Positions 55,004-62,787 of a stretch of DNA of 64,000 nt are shown piece by piece (positions within the stretch are counted from its first letter, which is position 1; every line of letters starts with the position of its first letter). The stretch lies in contig UCJU01000020.1 of NCBI GenBank assembly GCA_900472925.1, forward strand, positions 81,927 through 145,926, given 5' to 3'. The position numbers and the translations under genes were made by a program. The notes below the pieces were generated by a model. That model saw nothing but the letters and a program-made list of their open reading frames with translations. It was not told the origin of the DNA and did not search any database. Source of the DNA: Hyphomicrobiales bacterium (GTDB lineage Bacteria; Pseudomonadota; Alphaproteobacteria; Rhizobiales; Rhizobiaceae).

Positions 55004-55432
55004 ATGCTAAGCGAGAAAGACCGGGCTTTGCTTTCGTTGCTGGGAGACAATGCGCGCATGCCGGTAGCAGAACTGGCGCGCAAGCTCGGCCTTTCCCGCA
55101 CCACGGTGCAGGCGCGTATCGAGCGGCTGGAGGCGGACGGGGTGATCGCGGGTTATGGCATCAAGCTGTCCGACGCCTATCTTTCCGGGCTGGTGCGGGC
55201 GCATGTGCTGATTACCATCGCGCCCAAGGCGCTGGCGGGAGTGACGGCGGCACTGGCCGCGATCAAGGAGGTCACGACGCTGCATTCCGTCAGCGGCAGC
55301 TTCGATCTCATCGCCATTTTGACGGCGCCTTCGATTGCCGATCTGGACCGGTTGATCGACGGCATTGGCGCGCTGGATGGGGTGGAGCGGACGCTGTCTT
55401 CGGTGATTTTATCGACGCGGATTTCGCGGTGA
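55004..55432 (+). CDS. Lrp/AsnC family transcriptional regulator
   Basis: 142 aa. N-terminal helix-turn-helix (LLSLLGDNARMPVAELARKLGLSRTTVQARIERLEADGVI) and C-terminal RAM/AsnC_trans_reg ligand domain (VRAHVLITIAPKALAGVTAALAAI). Divergent from the saccharopine-dehydrogenase-family gene with 122 bp between start codons, so it very likely senses lysine or a related amino acid and controls that gene. Confidence 0.9.
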   Translation: MLSEKDRALLSLLGDNARMPVAELARKLGLSRTTVQARIERLEADGVIAGYGIKLSDAYLSGLVRAHVLITIAPKALAGVTAALAAIKEVTTLHSVSGSFDLIAILTAPSIADLDRLIDGIGALDGVERTLSSVILSTRISR

Positions 55433-55495
55433 GGGTGGGCTAGTCTTAGTAGTCGAAGTTATCTTCGATATCGATGGAGGGAGGCTTTTCGAGCT

Positions 55496-55759
55496 TCACG
55501 CCGCAGCGCCCTTTACGATGTCATCGATTTGGGCAATGACGTCGTCCAGATCGAAGCTCTCGCCATTTTCAATCTGCTGGCGTGCCTGGGCGATCTCGAT
55601 GATTTCGCGGCCTTCGGCAGCCAGATATGTTTTCAAGGCACGGACGAAAACCCAACTGCGTGTCTTGTCGCAGACTGCTGCGATCTGCTCGATTTCAGCT
55701 AGAATATCCTGCGGCAGGCGCATGGTAATAGGTTGCGATAGGTTTCTTTGATCTGACAT
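55496..55759 (-). CDS. Orphan CopG/RHH antitoxin
   Basis: 87 aa. RHH fold in QPITMRLPQDILAEIEQIAAVCDKTRSWVFVRALKTYL and an acidic C-terminal tail. ATG at 55759 with GAGGAAA upstream. Such proteins usually precede a ParE-type toxin; here only an 18-codon frame follows, overlapping at GTGA. Probably a solitary antitoxin or regulator left after toxin loss. Confidence 0.75.
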   Translation of the reverse strand: MSDQRNLSQPITMRLPQDILAEIEQIAAVCDKTRSWVFVRALKTYLAAEGREIIEIAQARQQIENGESFDLDDVIAQIDDIVKGAAA

Positions 55760-55851
55760 CGATTTTTCCTCGATTTGTAATACAAAGATAGCCGGAAATT
55801 TGCTTGTCGTCAAAGGCCACTTCTCTCACCGCGCAGGCGCGCAGTGGCTGG

Positions 55852-55872
55852 ACCCCGGCTCAAGGCCGGGGT
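55852..55872. repeat. ACCCCGGC hairpin repeat
   Basis: ACCCCGGC / GCCGGGGT stem with a five-base loop TCAAG, of the GACCCCGG...CCGGGGT type widespread between rhizobial genes. Located 16 bp past the alpha/beta-hydrolase stop codon. Confidence 0.6.
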
Positions 55873-55887
55873 GGCCGAGGATAGCGC

Positions 55888-57549
55888 TCACACCGGGTCC
55901 GTACTGCCCCTTTTTGCCTTGAAGAACATCTTCAGCCGCTGGATTTCGGCGGGTGTCCAGCCCTGTGGTTGGGTGACTTCCAGCCAGGCGTCGATGTAGT
56001 GTTCGGGGGCGTAGACGTGGCCGTAGCCCATGGGGGCAGTGGTGGCGGCTGCGACGTCGAGGAGCAGTTGCAGTTCGGTGACGACGGGGAACCAGCGGAA
56101 GGAGGTCGACACGTCGCGACCGCGCGGTTGTTTCATCCATTCCGGGCGACGGTAGAGGGCGGCGGCCTCGAAGAAGGTGACGGGGTCGCTGGCATATTGC
56201 AGATAGACGATGCGCATAGGCCCCCAGGGCTTATCCGGCATATGGGCGTTGGTGTATTGGTCCGCAAAGCGGATGACCGAGGAATCGCGGAATTTCGGTA
56301 GCCAATAGGGCGAGCCGGAGGCACGGCCTGAGGTGGCCATGCGCCATGTGGGACTGGAAAAGGGCGGGCCGCTCCACAGCGCACCCTGGAAGGGATCGGC
56401 CAGCACATCGTAGAGATCGGAGGATTTCTGGCTGTTGAGCGCGCCGAGGCTGAGGCCATGCAAATAGAGCTTGGGGCGGGTGTCCTTGGGCAGCGTCGTC
56501 CAGTAGCCGTAGACGGCTTCGAACAGGGCGCGCGCGGTTTCCACGCCATAATCCGGCTCGGTCAAAAGCGAGATCCAGCTGGAGAGATAGGAATATTGGA
56601 CGGCCACGGTGGCGACGTCGCCATTGTGCAAATATTCAAGCGTATCAATGGCTTCCGGGTCGATCCAACCGGTGCCGGTGGGGGCGACGACGACGAGCGT
56701 TTCACGCTTGAAACCGCCGGTGCGTTTGAGTTCTTCCAGCGCCAGTTTGGCGCGGTCCGCCGGTGTGGCCCCGGCATTCAGACCGGCGTAAACGCGGATG
56801 GGCTCCATGGCCGGGCGGTTGGTGAGGACTGAGATTTCGGCGCTGTGCGGGCCGGTGGCGACGAATTCGCGGCCCCGGCGTCCCAATGATTCCCACGACA
56901 TGAGCGAGGCTTCGCTGCCGGTTTTCATGGGGTCGGAGGGGCGGGGCACATCGGGTTCGATGAGGCTATCGACCTGTTTCAGCGAGCTATCCATGAACCG
57001 CACGCCGACATCCACCACCAGCCCGTTGAGCAGCAGAACGGCGATGATAACGGCGGCGGCAATGCCGACGACATTGGCCAGCGGACGCGGCAAAAACCGG
57101 CGGCTGCGCAGGGCAAACAGCCGCCGCACGATTTGAAACAGGCGACCAATACCGATGAGCAGGGCCGAAACGCCAACGGCGATGGCCCCGGTTTTGATGC
57201 GGTGGGCGCTGTCCAGCGGATCGAGCTCCATCAACACGCGAATGGAGTTTTGCCAGGTTGCCGCCTGCCACAGAAACCCGACCGCCGCGACGATGGCCGC
57301 CAGCGAGACGACAAAGAGCACGCCGCGCTTATCATGCCGCGAGGGCTGCGGCAGGCCGAGATAGATGGCAATATCCTTCAGGAAAACGCCGATGAGATAA
57401 CCGATGGCGAAGGAAAAACCGCACAGCACGCCCTGCATGACGAAGGTGCGGGGAAGCAGCGACGGCGTCAGCGAGACGCAGAGCAACACCGTGCCGACGA
57501 CAATGCCGGTGCTCGACAACGGCATGACCAAACGACTGATCCATCTCAA
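55888..57549 (-). CDS. Alpha/beta-hydrolase membrane protein (COG4425 type)
   Basis: 553 aa. Five or so N-terminal helices (residues about 10-190) followed by a large cytoplasmic or periplasmic alpha/beta-hydrolase domain with nucleophile Ser in YLHGLSLGAL, VAPTGTGWIDPEAIDTLEYL, QYSYLSSWISLL and GHVYAPEHY with the likely catalytic His. TTG start at 57549 with GAGGAAG upstream; an ATG eight codons further in is an alternative. Substrate unknown, possibly a lipid. Confidence 0.82.
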   Translation of the reverse strand: MRWISRLVMPLSSTGIVVGTVLLCVSLTPSLLPRTFVMQGVLCGFSFAIGYLIGVFLKDIAIYLGLPQPSRHDKRGVLFVVSLAAIVAAVGFLWQAATWQNSIRVLMELDPLDSAHRIKTGAIAVGVSALLIGIGRLFQIVRRLFALRSRRFLPRPLANVVGIAAAVIIAVLLLNGLVVDVGVRFMDSSLKQVDSLIEPDVPRPSDPMKTGSEASLMSWESLGRRGREFVATGPHSAEISVLTNRPAMEPIRVYAGLNAGATPADRAKLALEELKRTGGFKRETLVVVAPTGTGWIDPEAIDTLEYLHNGDVATVAVQYSYLSSWISLLTEPDYGVETARALFEAVYGYWTTLPKDTRPKLYLHGLSLGALNSQKSSDLYDVLADPFQGALWSGPPFSSPTWRMATSGRASGSPYWLPKFRDSSVIRFADQYTNAHMPDKPWGPMRIVYLQYASDPVTFFEAAALYRRPEWMKQPRGRDVSTSFRWFPVVTELQLLLDVAAATTAPMGYGHVYAPEHYIDAWLEVTQPQGWTPAEIQRLKMFFKAKRGSTDPV

Positions 57550-57767
57550 GATTCTGCTTCCTCTGCGTTTGCTGGTGAAACACTTTAGTATGGCTGCAAG
57601 GTGCGTGGAAGAAAGGCGCGGAATAAATTTTGGATTTATTAGGAATTTAATCCTTGACGGCGTTACGGTTGTTTGGTAGTGTTTAGGTACAGTCGGAGAA
57701 GTGGGCGAAGCGGTGTAGACGCAGAAGCGGTGCGCTTTCTTTGTGACATCGTAGGCATTTGCGGGTG
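57550..57767. other. AT-rich region upstream of packaging cluster
   Basis: No gene. TTGACG (57654-57659), 17 bp, TAGTGT (57677-57682) is a plausible sigma-70 promoter reading into the packaging genes. Confidence 0.35.
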
Positions 57768-57932
57768 GGGCTTACCCCCCTCTGTCCTGCCGGACATCTC
57801 CCCCTCAAGGAGGGAGATCGAATCGTGGAGATCTCTCGGCCATCTTCAACGTTGCTTATGAAAGCGGGGAGCGGGCCTCTTTCCGATCTCCCCACTTGTG
57901 GGGGAGATGCCCGGCAGGGCAGAGGGGGCGAG
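57768..57932. repeat. Palindromic rhizobial repeat, third copy
   Basis: Arms 57769-57820 and 57885-57932 are inverted copies of the family at 6286-6431 and 53584-53748. It ends 40 bp before the first packaging gene and may form the 5' leader of its mRNA. Confidence 0.85.
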
Positions 57933-57971
57933 CTTGCGCCAGCTTTTGATATTCTCACCAGCAGGCAAACC

Positions 57972-58490
57972 ATGACACCGACAATCAATGACGACCTCTC
58001 GCTCTACCGCGCGTGGCCGTACAGCTGCGTCTACGCGCCTTTCATCATGCTCGAAATCAAGTCTCTGCCGCCTGACAACGCAGCTGGTACCATTCACGGG
58101 CCGGACGGGTTGTGGCGGTTGATGAACGAGATGACCGCTGAAATGCGCGAGCAGTTTCGGTTTTTTCGTGACTTGCGCGAAGGGGCAGGGGCTGCGATGG
58201 CGGGGGACGCCGATGAGGCGGCGGGCAAGGGCGCCCGGGCCGATGTAAAGGCTGCGACCGATGCCATGTCGCTGATCGTGCGGACTTTGGAAAAGATCGA
58301 CACGCTTCAGCGACAATTGGCGCGTGACCGCGAGGTTGCCGACGAGAGCGAAGCGGAAACGCAAAATTACGAAGAGGCCGTCGCCTTCTTCCAGAGGCGG
58401 ATGGATGAGCTCGTCGAGCAAAAACTGCGGGCAAGGCTTGTCGCAGCCGGTCTTTCGCAGGCAGGGCAACCGTCTCACGGGCGAGAATGA
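57972..58490 (+). CDS. Small-terminase-position protein of GTA-like cluster
   Basis: 172 aa. The middle and C-terminus are strongly helical (MTAEMREQFRFFRDLREGAGAAM, then MSLIVRTLEKIDTLQRQLAR, then NYEEAVAFFQRRMDELVEQKL), as expected for the oligomeric TerS or GTA gene 1 product. It immediately precedes the large terminase. ATG 57972 is used; ATGs further in (58048) are alternatives. No strong sequence signature, so the name rests mainly on position and coiled-coil character. Confidence 0.6.
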   Translation: MTPTINDDLSLYRAWPYSCVYAPFIMLEIKSLPPDNAAGTIHGPDGLWRLMNEMTAEMREQFRFFRDLREGAGAAMAGDADEAAGKGARADVKAATDAMSLIVRTLEKIDTLQRQLARDREVADESEAETQNYEEAVAFFQRRMDELVEQKLRARLVAAGLSQAGQPSHGRE

Positions 58491-58503
58491 TGCGGGGCGG
58501 GCT

Positions 58504-59823
58504 TTGCTACCGCGCATCGGTTCAGAGGTAGCAGATGTTCGCAGACAAGAGATTGCCAAGGGCATGACAGAGCCGCTCGCTGAACGTCATCAAAAACAAT
58601 TCATCGCTCGGTTCAATCGAGATTGGCGTTTTCTGGGGAGTTCCCCGCAGCAACAGCCGGACGGCGACTGGCGCAACTGGCTGCTCATCGGCGGTCGCGG
58701 CTCGGGCAAGACCCGTGCCGGGGCCGAATGGGTACACCGCATCGCTTCCTACGGCGACCATTCCGACCTGCGCATCGCGCTGGTGGCGGAAACGCTGGGG
58801 GATGCGCGTGAGGTGATGATCGACGGCGTATCCGGCATCTGCCGGATCGCAAGACGCAAGAGGCCGGATTTCGAGGCATCGCGCCGCAGGCTGATATGGC
58901 CGAACGGCGCGATGGCGCAAATCTTCTCTTCCGAAGACCCCGAAAGCCTGCGCGGGCCGCAGTTTCATTTTGCCTGGTCCGACGAGCTGGCGAAGTGGCG
59001 TTATGCCCAGGAAACCTGGGATATGCTGCAATTCGGCCTGCGTCTGGGTGACAATCCGCAGCAACTGATTACCACGACGCCAAGGCCGATACCGTTGCTG
59101 AAGACGCTGATGGCCGACCCCGGTAGTCGCGTGGTACGAATGCGCACCCATGACAATGCGGCGAACCTGTCTCCCGGCTTCATCGATGCAATGATGAAAC
59201 GCTATGGCGGCACGCGGCTGGGACGGCAGGAGCTGGACGGCGAGTTGATTGCGCAGCGTGACGATGCGCTTTGGAAACGGGCGGATATCGAGGCTATCTT
59301 CGATGACAGGCCGGATGCTCTCGCCCGCATCGTGGTGGCGGTGGACCCGCCAGCGGGAAGCGGCGAGGGCTCCTGCTGCGGCATCGTGGTGGCAGGCATC
59401 GGCATCGACGGGCGGCTCTGGGTTTTGGCAGATTGTTCTGCCGAGGGCGCCACACCGGCGGGCTGGGCGCGGGCGGTGGTTGCCGCGCATCACCGTTTCG
59501 AAGCCGACCGGGTGGTGGCCGAGGTGAACCAGGGCGGTGAGATGGTGAGCGCCATGCTGAAAAGCATCGACGCCAACCTGCCCATTACCATGGTGCGGGC
59601 CAGCCGGGGCAAGTTCACCCGCGCCGAGCCGGTGGCCGCACTGTATGAGCAGGGCCGGGTGCGGCATGCTGGCAGGTTCGAGAAGCTGGAGGATCAGATG
59701 ACCGATTTCGGCCCGGACGGACTGTCTTCGAAACGCTCCCCCGACCGGCTGGATGCGCTGGTCTGGGCGCTGACGGCGCTGGCGATGGACACTGTGGCGG
59801 AGCCGCGGGTGCGGGGGATGTGA
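58504..59823 (+). CDS. GTA/phage large terminase subunit (TerL)
   Basis: About 439 aa. Packaging motor ATPase-nuclease: Walker A GGRGSGKTRAGAEWVH (about residue 63), Walker B region FHFAWSDELAKW, TTTPRPIPLLKTL as coupling motif and a nuclease domain with VVAVDPPAGSG, AEVNQGGEMV and SPDRLDALVWAL. This is the Terminase_6/GTA gp2 class. The open frame extends upstream inside the previous gene; the TTG at 58504 or ATG at 58564 is the likely start. Packages DNA into heads. Confidence 0.92.
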   Translation: MLPRIGSEVADVRRQEIAKGMTEPLAERHQKQFIARFNRDWRFLGSSPQQQPDGDWRNWLLIGGRGSGKTRAGAEWVHRIASYGDHSDLRIALVAETLGDAREVMIDGVSGICRIARRKRPDFEASRRRLIWPNGAMAQIFSSEDPESLRGPQFHFAWSDELAKWRYAQETWDMLQFGLRLGDNPQQLITTTPRPIPLLKTLMADPGSRVVRMRTHDNAANLSPGFIDAMMKRYGGTRLGRQELDGELIAQRDDALWKRADIEAIFDDRPDALARIVVAVDPPAGSGEGSCCGIVVAGIGIDGRLWVLADCSAEGATPAGWARAVVAAHHRFEADRVVAEVNQGGEMVSAMLKSIDANLPITMVRASRGKFTRAEPVAALYEQGRVRHAGRFEKLEDQMTDFGPDGLSSKRSPDRLDALVWALTALAMDTVAEPRVRGM

Positions 59824-59906
59824 AACGCGGTGACGAATTTGGCTTGCCGACCACGTGTTTTAACCCGACAACGACACATTCAATTTTCAAAACTCGGAAT
59901 GCTGGG

Positions 59907-60674
59907 ATGAAATCCGTTCGAATAGCTGCTGCGCAGACGCCGGAATTCCCAGATGACATCGAAGCTGCGCTCGGCTTCGCAACGAGGCTTTCTCATGAAG
60001 CAGCGGCGGCGGGTGTGAGGTTGCTCTGCTTTCCTGAGGGATATCTGCAGGGATACTTCAAAGACGAGATGTCTGCCAGGCGGGTCGCGCTGAACACAGA
60101 CTCAAGCGGCTTCCAGGTGTTACTGAAACGCTTCCCTCGGTCAGCCCCAATGATTGTCATGGGCTTCATCGAGGTATCAATGGGGAAGCTGTTCAACAGC
60201 GCGCTGGTCATAAAAGATGCGACTGCCATAGGCTGTTATCGTAAAAAGCACCTTCTGCCCTCAGAAAGAATTTTCACCCCCGGCAAAGACGACGCGATAT
60301 TCGACGTGGATGGTTTAAAGTTCGGCGTCAACATTTGCTATGACACAAATTTTCCTGAGTGCGCTCGGCGCATAGCGGATCTTGGTGCCCAACTCATCGT
60401 GTGTCCCGCCAATAATATGATGCGCAGAGACAAAGCCGAATTCTTCAAACAACTCCACAACTCTGGCCGAGGCGATCGATGCAGGGAAACTGGCCTTTGG
60501 CTGATATCTGCCGATGTAACCGGTGAACGCGACGGACGTGTGTCTTGGGGGCCGACCGCAGTTTTGGATCAAGCCGGAGCCGTGGTGAGGCAGTTGCCGC
60601 TGGAGGAGCCCGGTCTCCTGATCGTAGATGTTCCACTGCGAGATGACTTGATTTCCAGGCACATGCAGAACTGA
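59907..60674 (+). CDS. Nitrilase-superfamily carbon-nitrogen hydrolase
   Basis: 255 aa. Catalytic Glu in CFPEGYLQG, Lys in YRKKHLLPSERIFTPG and Cys in NICYDTNFPECAR give the full E-K-C triad. Similar to amidase/N-carbamoyl hydrolases. Visibly less GC-rich than the flanking terminase and portal genes. It is inserted inside the packaging cluster, which is unusual and suggests a cargo gene. ATG at 59907. Substrate unknown. Confidence 0.85.
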   Translation: MKSVRIAAAQTPEFPDDIEAALGFATRLSHEAAAAGVRLLCFPEGYLQGYFKDEMSARRVALNTDSSGFQVLLKRFPRSAPMIVMGFIEVSMGKLFNSALVIKDATAIGCYRKKHLLPSERIFTPGKDDAIFDVDGLKFGVNICYDTNFPECARRIADLGAQLIVCPANNMMRRDKAEFFKQLHNSGRGDRCRETGLWLISADVTGERDGRVSWGPTAVLDQAGAVVRQLPLEEPGLLIVDVPLRDDLISRHMQN

Positions 60675-60709
60675 AAAAATCATCCCCGGCACTTGAGGCC
60701 GAGGATGAT
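60674..60709 (-). terminator. Intrinsic terminator (minus strand)
   Basis: Stem of 12 pairs with one mismatch (60679-60690 with 60698-60709) followed on the minus strand by six Ts. It terminates the short gene at 60767-60874, and overlaps the 3' end of the convergent hydrolase gene. Confidence 0.75.
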
Positions 60710-60766
60710 CAAATATCAGTAAAATGGATGGGGCGTGTAGGGCGTGCGCGGCACGCCTGCAGCCAA

Positions 60767-60874
60767 TTACTTCTTTGGGGTCTGCGAAGGTTTCGTCTGC
60801 GCGCTAACTTCGCGCATCTGACGCCATTCATTTTCGAGACGGTCATAGGTCGTCTGAGGGATCGTCGCGGTCAT
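60767..60874 (-). CDS. Small 35-residue protein
   Basis: 35 aa, ATG at 60874 preceded by AAGGAGG, a near-perfect ribosome site at ideal spacing, and followed within 60 bp by a strong terminator. The sequence (YDRLENEWRQMREVSAQTKPS) forms one charged helix with a Thr/Gln/Pro-rich tail; no membrane segment. Below normal gene-calling length. It points opposite to the packaging genes. Function unknown, possibly a regulatory peptide. Confidence 0.6.
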   Translation of the reverse strand: MTATIPQTTYDRLENEWRQMREVSAQTKPSQTPKK

Positions 60875-61082
60875 GGCATTCCTCCTTCGGGTTGGCGCTG
60901 TTCATTGCGCGGTGTGAAACAGAGTAGGCGGCCAGTTGTTCCCTAATTCAAGGAAAATTTTACCCTTAAAACGGTTCGCATGAAATAAAATCGATTAGGA
61001 TTTTCCTAAATCGATTTAGGTGCAGAATGTCGCATATTAAAATCTGTGGTTTTATAGAAGGCTTATTCGGAGAAGGATGACG

Positions 61083-61718
61083 ATGTTCGACAGGCAACGT
61101 TTTTTTGCGACGATTCGCACGGCTCCCTTTTCGGGCCGAATGACTGCACAGCAGGTGCAGGGCACCGAATTGGTGCTTGATGAATTCGAAGACAGGGCGC
61201 CCGACGGCGACATGAGGCATCTGGCCTATATGCTGGCCACCGCCTTTCACGAAACGGCGGCAACCATGCAGCCGGTGCGCGAAACGCTGGCGGCCAGTGA
61301 CGAGGCGGCGATCCGCATTCTGGACCGAGCCTATGCGGCTGGGCGGCTTGGGCAGGTGCGCACGCCCTATTGGCGGCGCGATGAAGACGGCAAAAGCTGG
61401 CTGGGGCGCGGGCTGGTGCAACTGACGCACAGGCGCAATTACGAGGCGATGTCTGCGGTGACGGGCATCGATCTGGTGGAACGACCGGAGCGGGCGATGG
61501 AGCCGCAGGTTTCCGCCGCCATTCTGGTGGAGGGCATGCTGCGCGGCAGTTTCACCGGCAGGCGGCTTTCGCAATATTTCGATGCAACCCGTGCCGACTG
61601 GGAGGGCGCGAGAGCCATCATCAATGGTAATGACCGCGCCGCTCTTATCGCAGGCTATGGACGAAGCTTTCATTCCGCCTTGATGGCCAGCCGGATTGAA
61701 CAGCCCGCATTGGGATGA
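61083..61718 (+). CDS. GH19-type chitinase/lysozyme-like muralytic enzyme
   Basis: 211 aa. GH19 signature: MLATAFHETAATMQPVRET with the catalytic Glu in the FHET motif, then GRGLVQLTHRRNYEAMS. No signal peptide, so delivered by a holin, particle or pinholin. Located in the packaging cluster, it is a candidate endolysin. ATG at 61083 with AAGG upstream; a second ATG at 61077 is possible. Confidence 0.85.
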   Translation: MFDRQRFFATIRTAPFSGRMTAQQVQGTELVLDEFEDRAPDGDMRHLAYMLATAFHETAATMQPVRETLAASDEAAIRILDRAYAAGRLGQVRTPYWRRDEDGKSWLGRGLVQLTHRRNYEAMSAVTGIDLVERPERAMEPQVSAAILVEGMLRGSFTGRRLSQYFDATRADWEGARAIINGNDRAALIAGYGRSFHSALMASRIEQPALG

Positions 61719-61759
61719 TAGGCGATTTCCATCCAAGATTTTGCATGACAGGTGCTTTC

Positions 61760-62068
61760 ATGATCCGCCACATCGTTTTCTTCACTGTGCCAGAAGCCAA
61801 CCGCGACGCCGTGCGCAAAGGTCTTTCCGGCCTGACCGCCATTCGCCACGCGCAGACGCTGGAAATTGGCGAGAACGTGAAAAAGGACCAATGGGGCAAT
61901 TCGGTGGACTTCATTGTCTACGGCGAATTCGAGAACGAAGCGGCGCTGGCGGCCTACAAGGCCGACCCTGCCTATGAGCTTTCGACCGCGACGGTCAAGC
62001 CGTTGCGGGATACGCGGGTGGCGGCTGATTTTGACAGTGATCGGGCGGTGAAAGAACCGATTGGGTAG
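61760..62068 (+). CDS. Dabb-domain stress-responsive protein
   Basis: 102 aa. Ferredoxin-like Dabb (stress responsive A/B barrel) fold: MIRHIVFFTVPEAN, SVDFIVYGEFENEAALAAYKADPAYELSTATVKPL. ATG at 61760. Family members are small dimers of unclear role. Follows the muralytic gene by 41 bp. Confidence 0.85.
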   Translation: MIRHIVFFTVPEANRDAVRKGLSGLTAIRHAQTLEIGENVKKDQWGNSVDFIVYGEFENEAALAAYKADPAYELSTATVKPLRDTRVAADFDSDRAVKEPIG

Positions 62069-62091
62069 GCTAGGCTTACATCTAGATGAAT

Positions 62092-62122
62092 TGTAGGTTT
62101 GTATGTACAAAAATGTAGGTTT
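62092..62122. promoter_or_regulatory. Putative BrnA operator
   Basis: Palindrome TTTGTA-TG-TACAAA (62098-62111) flanked by two TGTAGGTTT repeats 22 bp apart, just upstream of brnT. BrnA antitoxins autorepress through dyads of this kind. Confidence 0.6.
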
Positions 62123-62130
62123 TTGCTATC

Positions 62131-62418
62131 GTGCGTTTTGAATGGGATGGAGTGAAGGCGCAGAAAAATCGGGTGAAGCACCAAGTTTCATTCGAACTGG
62201 CGAAAGCAGTCTGGAGCGACCCGCTGCATGTCATCATACCGGACCGGTTCGAAGATGGCGAGCAGCGTTGGCACGCATTGGGAATGGTGGGTGCCGTGGC
62301 GATCCTCGTTGTAGTACACAGCTATCCCGCCGGTGAAGAACACGCTGTCGTCCGCATTATCGGAGCCCGTAAGGCGACGTCCCATGAAAGGAGGCGCTAT
62401 GAGCAACAGCAAATTTAA
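62131..62418 (+). CDS. brnT: BrnT family toxin
   Basis: 95 aa. The BrnT signature FEWDGVKAQKNRVKHQVSFELAKAVWSD and the C-terminal VVRIIGARKATSHERRRYEQ are clear. A RelE-like RNase whose gene precedes the antitoxin. GTG start at 62131. Confidence 0.92.
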   Translation: MRFEWDGVKAQKNRVKHQVSFELAKAVWSDPLHVIIPDRFEDGEQRWHALGMVGAVAILVVVHSYPAGEEHAVVRIIGARKATSHERRRYEQQQI

Positions 62419-62686
62419 TGAGCAGCAGCTTGAAGAGCTCTCTAAACTAGAAGCGATGTCGGATGACGAGATCGACACGGCTGATATTCCCGAAGCGCCC
62501 GCCGAAAACTGGATGCATGCAAAACGTGGCGCACTTTACCGCCCGCTCAAACAGCCCGTGACGATCCGGCTGGATGCAGATATCCTAGCTTGGTTCAAAG
62601 AACATGCCGAGAAAAGCGGGTACCAGACGGAAATAAACCGCGTGTTGCGGCAACATGTTGTCGACGCGGAAAAGAAGCGGGCGTAG
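62399..62686 (+). CDS. brnA: BrnA family antitoxin
   Basis: 95 aa. The RHH C-terminus (KQPVTIRLDADILAWFKEHAEKSGYQTEINRVLRQHV) and N-terminal AMSDDEIDTADIPE match BrnA. ATG at 62399 with AAAGGAGG upstream, overlapping brnT by 20 bp. Binds DNA and neutralises BrnT. Confidence 0.92.
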   Translation: MSNSKFNEQQLEELSKLEAMSDDEIDTADIPEAPAENWMHAKRGALYRPLKQPVTIRLDADILAWFKEHAEKSGYQTEINRVLRQHVVDAEKKRA

Positions 62687-62787
62687 TACGCCCGCAGCGC
62701 TCGGTTGCTTCTTGAAAATATGAGTTTTCCTTGCTCGCAACGCCTCCGTATTGCGGGCTTTTTGGCATTTCCGTGAAGGATCATTCT

